Below, one piece after another: positions 33,368 through 41,417 of a DNA stretch of 64,000 bases (its first letter is position 1; each line of letters opens with the position of its first letter). The stretch lies in contig JAJVIM010000005.1 of NCBI GenBank assembly GCA_022071955.1, positions 124,001-188,000 on the forward strand, written 5' to 3'. The translations under genes were made by a program, and so were the position numbers. The notes beneath the pieces are model-generated. The model was not told the DNA's origin, made no database searches, and saw only the letters and a list, made by a program, of their open reading frames with translations. Source of the stretch: Anaerolineae bacterium (GTDB taxonomy: Bacteria > Chloroflexota > Anaerolineae > 4572-78 > J111).

Positions 33368-34636
33368 ATGTCAACTAACCACGCCGCCTCCCGGCAACCA
33401 GGCCCGGCCCAAGCCACGCGAATGTTGGTATGCCATTTCGCCGCCGGCGATGTTCGGCGGCCGCTGCCCCAGGTGAATGCCGACTGGGACGAGGTTTTTG
33501 AAAGCATTTGCTACCACCGGTTGCTCGGTTTGGCCCACCGCTATCTGCGACAGCGGCCCGGCCCGGAATATCCGCCGCAGTGGTTTCGGGATAAGGTTGA
33601 GCAGGCCTACCAACTTGGCACTATGCAAATGATATTGCGTTACACCAAGATTGGCCGGGTGCTGGCGGCGATGACCGCAGCCGGAATAGGTTGCATTGTA
33701 CTCAAAGGGCCGGCGCTGGCCTACGGCGTTTACCCGGAACCTTATCTGCGCCAATTTGGCGATCTGGACCTGAATGTTCACGAGTCCGACTGGGCCGCCG
33801 TGCATCATTTGCTCTTGAGCCTGGGGTTTAAGGCCGACATCGACTCGACGCAGCCGCCACCCAAACTGGTGCCACAGGCCATTACCGAACACCTGCAATA
33901 TTGGCATCCGGAGTGGAATCTGCTGGTGGAGGTGCATTACAACGATTTTCTGCACGCCGGTTTGATTTCGCGGGATGTGGCGCGGTTCTGGGATCACACC
34001 GTCCGGGTCGATGTGAAAGGCACGTGCGTCAAAAGCCTGTCGCTGGAAGATCATTTAATCCATTTGTGCGCCCACCTGCATCACCATAACTATATTCGGC
34101 TCAACTGGTTTTCTGATCTTGCCTTTATTGTTAGTGACCACGGGGCGGCGCTTGATTGGGATTATCTCCTTGAGACAATCCGCATTGAGGATGCCGCCGT
34201 GGGGGTGTATTACAGCCTGTACTTTTTGCAGGAGTTGCTCGGGGTGGCCGTGCCGGAGCGAGTGCTGGCGGCCCTGCGCCCCGCCGCCTGGCGCTGCCGG
34301 CTGCACGAACTGTTTATGCCCAAAAAAGAAATTTTGTCGCTGCAGCCCCGGCCATATTTCATTTCTTTTAGTTTTTACTTTCGCCCGTTTCTCCGGCGTT
34401 TATTGCCAGATTTACTGATAATGGGCCGGCGGGCAGAGAAGTTTCACTACCTTGGCCGGCTGCTCACGCCGCCAGCAGACTGGCTGATTTATCACTACTC
34501 GCTGAAGCCTTCTCACGTTTATCTTCATTATATACTCCACCCGCTCAAGTTTTTTTATCACCTTGTGGCCGATGTGTTCGGCGCGATGAGACAGGGCATC
34601 TGGCGATCATTTTTGCGGGTAGCGGGAAGCGAATAG
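33368..34636 (+). CDS. Nucleotidyltransferase of the lasso cluster (NTP_transf_5 family)
   Basis: 422 residues. CIVLKGPALAYGVYPEPYLR (about 109-128) and QFGDLDLNVHESDW (about 129-142) match the family of nucleotidyltransferase-fold proteins that often sits in lasso and related RiPP clusters beside the HPr-kinase-like gene. DLDL would be the metal-binding pair. The rest is helical, with several HLCAHLHHHNY-like His residues. Its role in those clusters is not settled; suggestions include further modification of the phosphorylated terminus. It closes the RiPP cluster, 40 bases after the transporter. Confidence 0.78.
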   Translation: MSTNHAASRQPGPAQATRMLVCHFAAGDVRRPLPQVNADWDEVFESICYHRLLGLAHRYLRQRPGPEYPPQWFRDKVEQAYQLGTMQMILRYTKIGRVLAAMTAAGIGCIVLKGPALAYGVYPEPYLRQFGDLDLNVHESDWAAVHHLLLSLGFKADIDSTQPPPKLVPQAITEHLQYWHPEWNLLVEVHYNDFLHAGLISRDVARFWDHTVRVDVKGTCVKSLSLEDHLIHLCAHLHHHNYIRLNWFSDLAFIVSDHGAALDWDYLLETIRIEDAAVGVYYSLYFLQELLGVAVPERVLAALRPAAWRCRLHELFMPKKEILSLQPRPYFISFSFYFRPFLRRLLPDLLIMGRRAEKFHYLGRLLTPPADWLIYHYSLKPSHVYLHYILHPLKFFYHLVADVFGAMRQGIWRSFLRVAGSE

Positions 34637-34664
34637 GGGATTGCGGATTGCGGAGGAAAATGAA

Positions 34665-35714
34665 ATGACCCCAACTTTGAATGAACTGACTGTTTCGGTG
34701 ATTGTGCCGGTACACAACGGCGGCGACGATTTTTGGCGGTGTTTGTTGAATTTGACCACGGCCCACCCGTCACCCCGCGAAATTATTGTGGTGGCCGACG
34801 GCGATTCGGACGGCTCGTGGCAGGCGGCCCAGGAATTTGGTGCGCAGGTGCTGCGCCTGCCCACCCCCAGAGGGCCGGCTCGGGCGCGAAATTTGGGAGC
34901 CAACGTGGCCCGCGGCGACATCCTCTTTTTTGTGGATGCCGATGTGGCCATTGCCCCGGATGCCATCGGGCAAATTATTACAGCCTTCACCAGTGACTCA
35001 ACGCTGACCGCCATTTTTGGTTCCTACGATGACCGGCCGGCTGCGCCCAATTTTTTGTCGCAGTACAAAAACCTGTTCCACCATTACGTTCACCAAACCG
35101 CGCGGGAAGAAGCCTGCACGTTTTGGAGCGGCTGCGGAGCTGTTCGCCGCGAGGTGTTTCTGTCAATGGGCGGGTTCGATGAAAGTTATCAGCGGCCGGC
35201 CATTGAAGACATCGAGCTGGGGTATCGGCTGGCGCGAGCCGGGCATCGGATTCGTCTCTGCAAGGCGTTGCAGGGTAAGCATTTGAAACGGTGGGGAGTT
35301 GTGTCGCTACTCAAGGCCGATTTTTTTCAGCGGGCACTGCCGTGGACCGAGTTGATTTTGCAGGATGGCCGCTTTGCCAATGATCTGAACTTGAAATTTT
35401 CCAGCCGGTTGAGCGTGATGCTTACCTATGCTTTGCTGGGTGCGGTGGTGGGCATGGCCTGGTGGCTCGGCTTTTTGGGGCTTGTGCTGTTGTTGATGGT
35501 GTTGCTATTGGCGCTCAACGCTTCGTTTTATCTCTTCTTTTGGCACAAGCGCGGGCTGTGGTTTACGTTGCAAACCATTCCCTGGCACTGGCTTTACTAT
35601 TTTTACAGTGGTCTCGCTTTTGGCGCAGGGGTGGCGCTGCATCTTTCTCGCAAGTGGTTTTGGCCCAGAACTGCCCTGCCCGCCGACCCGGGAGAGTTAT
35701 CTTACACGGAATAA
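34665..35714 (+). CDS. GT2 glycosyltransferase with C-terminal membrane helices
   Basis: 349 residues. VSVIVPVHNGGDDFWRCLLN, EIIVVADGDSDGSWQAA and ILFFVDADVAIAPDAI (DAD metal site) give a GT-A domain. GAVRREVFLSMGGFDESY is the acceptor/base region. The last 100 residues hold two to three helices, suggesting an enzyme acting at the membrane. ATG 34665 follows GGAGG about eight bases upstream. It is the first sugar gene after the lasso cluster. Confidence 0.82.
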   Translation: MTPTLNELTVSVIVPVHNGGDDFWRCLLNLTTAHPSPREIIVVADGDSDGSWQAAQEFGAQVLRLPTPRGPARARNLGANVARGDILFFVDADVAIAPDAIGQIITAFTSDSTLTAIFGSYDDRPAAPNFLSQYKNLFHHYVHQTAREEACTFWSGCGAVRREVFLSMGGFDESYQRPAIEDIELGYRLARAGHRIRLCKALQGKHLKRWGVVSLLKADFFQRALPWTELILQDGRFANDLNLKFSSRLSVMLTYALLGAVVGMAWWLGFLGLVLLLMVLLLALNASFYLFFWHKRGLWFTLQTIPWHWLYYFYSGLAFGAGVALHLSRKWFWPRTALPADPGELSYTE

Positions 35715-35715
35715 T

Positions 35716-36891
35716 ATGATGCGAATTGGTGTTGACGCCACTTGCTGGCAAAACACGCGGGGTTACGGCCGCCATGCCCGCGCCTTACTCAACACAATGG
35801 TCCGGCTCGACAGGGAAAACCGGTACACCTTCTTTCTGGATTCGCCCGAAGGCATGGACAAGATATTGCCCGAAGCCGACGTGCGCCTGGTGCGCACGGC
35901 CGCACCGACGGCCGTAGCGGCGGCGGCTGATGGCCACCGTTCGATGCGTGATATGGGGCTGATGAGTTGGGCTTTGTCTGAGCCGGGTTTTGACGTGCTC
36001 CTGTTTCCAACGGTTTACAGCTATGTTCCGGTGTTCAGTCGGGCCAAAAAAATTGTGATGATCCACGATGTCATCGCCGAAACCTTTCCCCAGTTTACCT
36101 TGCCCAGCCGGGCGGCCCAACTTTTTTGGAAGGCTAAGGTTGCTCTGGCCCGGCGACAGGCCCATGCCATCGTTACTGTTTCAGACTATTCGCGCCGAGG
36201 CATTGTGGAGCATTTCAAAATTGCGCCGGAACGCATCTTCATTGTCGGCGAAGCCAGCGATCCCATTTTCAAGGTGCTGGAAAATCCTGTTCCTACTCCG
36301 TGTCTCGAGTCGCTGGGGATCACCGCCGCCGGCCGGTACGTTGTTTATGTCGGCGGCTTTGGCCAGCACAAAAATTTGGAAATGCTGGTGGCGGTGTTTG
36401 CCAAACTCGCCGCCCAACCGGACTTCTCCGATGTGCGGCTGGTGATGGTCGGCGAGACCAAAAAAGAAGTTTTCCACAGCTATTTTGAAACTATCCGGCA
36501 GCAGGTTGCGGCGCTTGGCCTGGCCAACCGGGTCATTTTTACCGGTTATCTCCCCGATGACGAATTAGTTGTTTTGCTTAATTTGGCCACGGTGCTAACC
36601 CTGCCCTCGTTAATGGAAGGCTTCGGCCTGCCGGCTGTTGAGGCGGTGGCCTGCGGTTGCCCGGTAATTGCCACCACCGCCAGCCCGTTACCGGCCCTGT
36701 TGGGCGAAGCGGGCCTCTACATTGACCCTCACAAAGCCGAGGACTTGGAATTGGCCCTGGCCCGGGTGCTGGGTTTGGAAGAGTTGCAACAACACATGCG
36801 CTGCGCCGGGGTAGCCGTTACCCGCAACCTTACCTGGGAGGCCGCCGCCCGGCAATTGATAGAGCTTACCCACACGGTGAACGCCCAATGA
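35716..36891 (+). CDS. GT4 glycosyltransferase
   Basis: 391 residues. MRIGVDATCWQNTRGYGRHA is the typical GT4 start with the G-x-GRxA phosphate loop. VVYVGGFGQHKNLEMLVAVF and the EX7E motif MEGFGLPAVEAVACGCPVIA lie in the donor half. ATG 35716 is one base after the preceding stop. It belongs to the same subgroup as the gene at 13436. Confidence 0.85.
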   Translation: MMRIGVDATCWQNTRGYGRHARALLNTMVRLDRENRYTFFLDSPEGMDKILPEADVRLVRTAAPTAVAAAADGHRSMRDMGLMSWALSEPGFDVLLFPTVYSYVPVFSRAKKIVMIHDVIAETFPQFTLPSRAAQLFWKAKVALARRQAHAIVTVSDYSRRGIVEHFKIAPERIFIVGEASDPIFKVLENPVPTPCLESLGITAAGRYVVYVGGFGQHKNLEMLVAVFAKLAAQPDFSDVRLVMVGETKKEVFHSYFETIRQQVAALGLANRVIFTGYLPDDELVVLLNLATVLTLPSLMEGFGLPAVEAVACGCPVIATTASPLPALLGEAGLYIDPHKAEDLELALARVLGLEELQQHMRCAGVAVTRNLTWEAAARQLIELTHTVNAQ

Positions 36892-38213
36892 ATCGTCCGC
36901 TTAATTTTTTACATCTGACAATTTTCTATCCCCCCTACAGTTTTGGCGGGGATGCCATGTACATTTATCGCCTGTCACACGCGCTGGGCGATGCCGGCCA
37001 CCATGTCGATGTGATTCATTGCCTCGACTCTTATCACCTGCTTCATCCGGCCGAGCCAACCATCAAATTTGCCGATCATCCCAATGTGACAACGCACGGC
37101 CTGCGCAGCGGTTACGGCTGGTTGTCGCCGCTGCTTACCCAGCAAACCGGCCAAACCTATCTCAAACGTAAAACCATTGAGCAGGTGCTGCAAGGCAACC
37201 CCTACGACGTGCTTCATTATCACAATATCTCGCTGCTCGGCCCCGAAGTTTTGACTCTGGAACCGGCGCACGAGCAGGTGGTTAAAATGTACACCACCCA
37301 CGAACACTGGCTCATTTGCCCGATGCACGTGCTGTGGAAATTTAACAGCCGTCCCTGCGAAAAACCCGAATGCCTGCGCTGCACGTTGATGGCCAAACGC
37401 CCGCCCCAACTGTGGCGTTACAACGGCCTGCTGGCTAAATCGAGCCAACACGTTGACCAGTTTGTGTCACCCAGCCGCTTCACTGCCAACATGCACGCCA
37501 AACGAGGCTTTTCCCAACCGGTGGCGCACCTGCCCTACTTTATCGACCGGGTTGACCGCGACTGGCAGCAGCCGGGGCCGCGCCCGCAGGAAAATCCCTA
37601 CTTCCTGTTTGTGGGCCGGCTGGAAATCATCAAAGGCCTCCAAACCCTGATTGATCTTTGGGAGCGCGTGCCCAATTTTGATCTGCTGGTTGCAGGCACC
37701 GGCAATTACGAACAGGAGTTGAAGGCGCAGGCCGCTGGCAACCCGCGCATCAAATTTTTGGGCGCGTTACCGCAGCGCGAGTTGGGCGCCCTTTATTTTC
37801 ACGCCACGGCCTGCATTGTGCCATCGATCACGTATGAAACGTTTGGCATGATCATCATCGAGTCGTTTGCCCGCAAAACGCCGGTCATTGCCCGCGATTT
37901 GGGCGCGCTGCCGGAAGTGATTCACGATAGCGGCGGCGGCTTTGTGTACCGCAGCGATGATGAACTGCTGGCGGCGATCCATCAATTGGCCGCGTCCCCG
38001 CGGTTGCGCCGTGAACTGGGCGAAAAGGGGTACAACGCCTTTGTGCGCTGGTGGTCTAAAGAGGCCCATCTGGAGCTTTATTTTAACTTTCTGCGCCAGA
38101 ATGCGCTCAGGAAATTTGGATACCTGCCCTGGGAACAGCGCCGGTCACCGGAAGTGCACTCGCTATTTCAAACTGGAAAAGCGGGTGTTCACCCTCGGCC
38201 GCAGGCAGCTTGA
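36888..38213 (+). CDS. GT4 glycosyltransferase
   Basis: 441 residues. FLHLTIFYPPYSFGGDAMYI has the family's N-terminal loop, and YFLFVGRLEIIKGLQTLIDL with the EX7E motif YETFGMIIIESFARKTPVIA lies in the donor half. A Cys-rich insert near residues 140-165 (CPMHVLWKFNSRPCEKPECL, then RCTL) carries four Cys and may bind a metal, as in some O-antigen GT4 enzymes. It overlaps the previous gene by ATGA. Confidence 0.84.
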   Translation: MNRPLNFLHLTIFYPPYSFGGDAMYIYRLSHALGDAGHHVDVIHCLDSYHLLHPAEPTIKFADHPNVTTHGLRSGYGWLSPLLTQQTGQTYLKRKTIEQVLQGNPYDVLHYHNISLLGPEVLTLEPAHEQVVKMYTTHEHWLICPMHVLWKFNSRPCEKPECLRCTLMAKRPPQLWRYNGLLAKSSQHVDQFVSPSRFTANMHAKRGFSQPVAHLPYFIDRVDRDWQQPGPRPQENPYFLFVGRLEIIKGLQTLIDLWERVPNFDLLVAGTGNYEQELKAQAAGNPRIKFLGALPQRELGALYFHATACIVPSITYETFGMIIIESFARKTPVIARDLGALPEVIHDSGGGFVYRSDDELLAAIHQLAASPRLRRELGEKGYNAFVRWWSKEAHLELYFNFLRQNALRKFGYLPWEQRRSPEVHSLFQTGKAGVHPRPQAA

Positions 38214-38293
38214 TCGTGTTTTCAGACAGGGATGGTTTTCTTGAATGGTAGAAGTTCAATTATTACGTGAACGTCAATAAAGGAGGAATTCTG

Positions 38294-39457
38294 ATGAAAG
38301 TCTTAGACCGAATTGTCCGGCATGCGCGAATCACTCACAAGAATTATGCAGAGTTACCCAGCCCGCCGTTCCTTGTATTATTTATCAACTCCATTTGCAA
38401 TATGAAATGTGAGCATTGCTTTTACTGGCGCAACCTTAACAGCAGGGATGATTTAACCAAAGAAGAGATATTCGAACTTTCCCGCTCGCTTGGCCCCATT
38501 GAGAATCTGAACCTTTCTGGTGGTGAACCTTTTTTGCGCAAGGAGTTTGCCGAGATATGCCACCAGTTTATCCGGCACAACAAAGTGCGCCAGATATACG
38601 TTCCCTCCAACGGTTACTACACCGACAAGATGGTGAAACAAATCACCCGCACGCTGGAAGAGAAAGAATTGGACCTTTTTGTTGTTGAATTATCTCTGGA
38701 CGGAATGGCGGAATTTCATGATGCGTTTCGGGTAACCAAAGACTCCTTCAAAAAGGCTATGGAAAGTTATGATGCCCTGGCCAAGATACAAGAACAAGAC
38801 CCTCGCCTGCGGATTCACGCCATCTCAACGGCCACAGACCGCAACATGGACGAGATTCGGCATCTAACGACCTATCTCTTTGAGCGGTGCCCACAGATGG
38901 ATCATCACAACCTGGCAATTATTCGCGGTGACCGGAAAGATCCGTCCTTGCAAGGGCCTGGCCTGGCCCGGTACGAGGAGTTGTACGACTATATTCGGCG
39001 TTTGTGGGCTCCACGAGAAACCGGTCGCTACGGAGCAATCGTAGAGCCGATGTTACAATGGGCTAAAATTTGGACAATCAAACAGGAAAATCAGGTTGTT
39101 CCGTGCCGTGCCGGTAAGTTAAGTGCTGTAGTTTACGCTAATGGCGATGTCAGCTTATGTGAAATCCATAAACCCCTTGGTAACCTGCGTGAAAAACCGT
39201 TCTGGGAAATCTGGAAATCGGCCGAAGCCGGCCAACTTCGTGGTTGTATCGCCAATAGGGAATGTTACTGCACAACCGAAGTGTTTATGTGGCCAAGCAT
39301 CGTTTATCAACCCATGCAATTGGCCCGGGCTATGGTCGGAGCCAAAGTTTGGCAGCACCCCACCCCCTTGGCCCCGAGCGAAAAAGTTAACATAACCCTT
39401 TTTGATTCCCTGCCCCAAACTTCTAAAACTTCGGAGAATTTAATACAGATTCAGTAG
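38294..39457 (+). CDS. Radical SAM protein with SPASM-like C-terminus
   Basis: 387 residues. The cluster-binding loop is C35-x3-C39-x2-C42 ([13 protein letters not shown]), followed by [15 protein letters not shown] (the SGGEP motif) and [13 protein letters not shown]. The C-terminal region carries five or more Cys ([20 protein letters not shown], then [19 protein letters not shown] and [13 protein letters not shown]), consistent with a SPASM/twitch domain holding auxiliary Fe-S clusters. SPASM enzymes modify peptides, sugars or lipids. No precursor-like small gene was found next to it, so a role in glycan or lipid modification fits the surroundings better. AAAGGAGGA precedes ATG 38294. Confidence 0.82.
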   Translation: MKVLDRIVRHARITHKNYAELPSPPFLVLFINSICNMKCEHCFYWRNLNSRDDLTKEEIFELSRSLGPIENLNLSGGEPFLRKEFAEICHQFIRHNKVRQIYVPSNGYYTDKMVKQITRTLEEKELDLFVVELSLDGMAEFHDAFRVTKDSFKKAMESYDALAKIQEQDPRLRIHAISTATDRNMDEIRHLTTYLFERCPQMDHHNLAIIRGDRKDPSLQGPGLARYEELYDYIRRLWAPRETGRYGAIVEPMLQWAKIWTIKQENQVVPCRAGKLSAVVYANGDVSLCEIHKPLGNLREKPFWEIWKSAEAGQLRGCIANRECYCTTEVFMWPSIVYQPMQLARAMVGAKVWQHPTPLAPSEKVNITLFDSLPQTSKTSENLIQIQ

Positions 39458-39494
39458 CATTCAAACCGCAGTGCCAGTTAAGTGAGGAGACTCG

Positions 39495-41264
39495 ATGCTG
39501 TTACGTATTTCTGCACAAATCAGGCAAAGGCAAAACTGGACCATCCCGGCAAAACTTCACCCTACCAGTTCTTTTCCGGCGCCAACACGGATGCAAATTG
39601 TCATTTGGGTGGTATTGCTGGTGGTTGCGGTGGCCCTGTCTGTTAGGGCTTACCACTTATTTCAGGTGGGCACTTATGGTGATGATGCCATGTACATTGT
39701 ATTGGCCCGGTCGTTGATCGATTCTGATACTTACGGGCTGATCAATGTGCCCGGCGATCAGCCGGAGGCCGCGCCATTTCCATTTGGCTATCCGCTGCTG
39801 CTGGCCCCACTGGCGCTCCTGTTTCCCAACAATTTTGACGCGCTGAAGATACTTTCTATTGCGGCCACGTTGCTCAACGCGACAATCTTGTTCTGGGGTT
39901 GGCCCTGGTTCAGTCGCCGCTCTTATTGGTGGGCAATTGCCATTGTTGGGCTGTATACCTTTTCGCTGTTGACCATTGCCCATACCCGCATGGTGATGGC
40001 TGAACCGATTTTTACTACATTTTGTCTGAGCGCCATGCTGTTAGCCGAGCAAGCTGCGCGGAGCAGACAGAAGTGGTGGGGGTGGCTTTTGTTGGGGGTT
40101 ACCCTGGCTTTTGTTATGTTCACTCGGTCGGTTGGAGTGACATTGGTCATCGTTATTTTTGGTTACTTGCTGTTTGCCAGAGGCAGAGAAATTTGGAAAC
40201 AACTGTCGTTGGTTGTGGCAACTATGCTGATTATTGTTGGGTTTATCATTGGCCTGACATCAGCGGACTTAGACACTATCTTGCCAAAACGATATCTGTA
40301 CCTGGGTAACACATCTTTTGTAGTCCTGCAGCCGCCGGACGAAAGACCCTTGGCCGAGCCACACATTGTTCAGCCGGTAGAAGTAGCGGAGGCCGCGGAA
40401 AACGGAATGGCTGCCTATCTGGAAGCATTTTTTATTTTTCCTGTTACTCAACACTTGGGCATAGACCTGCGAGAAGCTCTTTTGCCTATTGGCGGCGGCC
40501 CCCGGGAACAGGCCTTCGCCGAGCGCATCGGTATTCCATTTCTGCCGCTCGTGCTGGGACTCGTGACCTTTGGCTTGATTGTGCTGGGGTATACTCGCTG
40601 GCTGGCCCAGGAGGGGTTATCGGTTTTTAACCTGTTTGCCCTGTTCTATTTTGGGGCAATCTTTCTGTGGGTTTGGATTGGCCCACGCCTGCTTTACCCC
40701 ATCCAGCCGCAACTTTTTTTAGGGTTGTTGTTAGGAATAGAAGCAATTCTGGTTTGGATGGTTTCATCTTTGAGTGGTGCGGGTCGATTTATCAGGTTTA
40801 AAACCGGTGCCTTGGCCGCGGTGGTTACTTTTTTGATTCTGGTTTCCATCTTCAGAAACCTGTCACCGTCGGATACACGCCTGCACGTGGGCGATATTCA
40901 ACAGCATTCCCAGTGGCTAAAATCCAATACCAACGCATCGGCGGTTGTGATGACCGAGGAGCCGCAAATTCACTTTTTATACAGCGGCAGAAAAACCGTA
41001 GCCTACCCAACAGCATCTACCTCGGCCAGCGAACTGGAAGCCTATCTGCTGGCGCAAAAAGTGGATTATATTCTGGTTAGCCCCAAGCTGGAGTGGCAGC
41101 CAAGTTACAACCCCATGTACAGCGCCCAAGCCGTCTATATTCTGCCTTTCATTGCTCACCTGGTTACAACAAATCGAGTCGTCAGGGTGTATACATCGGA
41201 ACAGGATTTGATACAGGTTTACAAAGTGCGGCCTTACTCCGATGCCAACGCCTCGATCCGGTAA
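39495..41264 (+). CDS. Polytopic glycosyltransferase, GT39-like
   Basis: 589 residues with about eleven helices. After the first helix comes VGTYGDDAMYIVLARSLIDS, the paired-acid GT-C motif, followed by PFPFGYPLLLAPLALLFPN. A soluble C-terminal domain (from about residue 460: HVGDIQQHSQWLKSNTNASA) should be outside the cell. A GAGGAG site precedes ATG 39495. Confidence 0.74.
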   Translation: MLLRISAQIRQRQNWTIPAKLHPTSSFPAPTRMQIVIWVVLLVVAVALSVRAYHLFQVGTYGDDAMYIVLARSLIDSDTYGLINVPGDQPEAAPFPFGYPLLLAPLALLFPNNFDALKILSIAATLLNATILFWGWPWFSRRSYWWAIAIVGLYTFSLLTIAHTRMVMAEPIFTTFCLSAMLLAEQAARSRQKWWGWLLLGVTLAFVMFTRSVGVTLVIVIFGYLLFARGREIWKQLSLVVATMLIIVGFIIGLTSADLDTILPKRYLYLGNTSFVVLQPPDERPLAEPHIVQPVEVAEAAENGMAAYLEAFFIFPVTQHLGIDLREALLPIGGGPREQAFAERIGIPFLPLVLGLVTFGLIVLGYTRWLAQEGLSVFNLFALFYFGAIFLWVWIGPRLLYPIQPQLFLGLLLGIEAILVWMVSSLSGAGRFIRFKTGALAAVVTFLILVSIFRNLSPSDTRLHVGDIQQHSQWLKSNTNASAVVMTEEPQIHFLYSGRKTVAYPTASTSASELEAYLLAQKVDYILVSPKLEWQPSYNPMYSAQAVYILPFIAHLVTTNRVVRVYTSEQDLIQVYKVRPYSDANASIR

Positions 41265-41417
41265 GTTGCTGTTTAATGAGCCGGTCAGCCCGGGGCGGTG
41301 AAGCGCAGTGGTCATCATTTGTGCCGGGGTAATTTTAGTAGGGTTCGGGTCTGCATAGCTTTGCTGGGGCCGTGCAGAAACAAACGTTAAATTGATTCTT
41401 GGGGGGAATTTATAATC

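Noticed and set aside
33371..34054. 227-codon minus-strand frame
   Set aside because: It is antisense to the nucleotidyltransferase gene, which has clear family motifs; no motif in the antisense frame.
34638..34653. Direct repeat GGATTGC twice before the GT2 gene as an insertion or attachment scar
   Set aside because: Seven bases twice in tandem is too short and no partner copy was seen at the other end of the lasso cluster.
38214..38293. A precursor peptide gene for the radical SAM enzyme
   Set aside because: The gap is only 80 bases, and no small frame with a leader-like or Cys/Gly-rich core was found there or just downstream.
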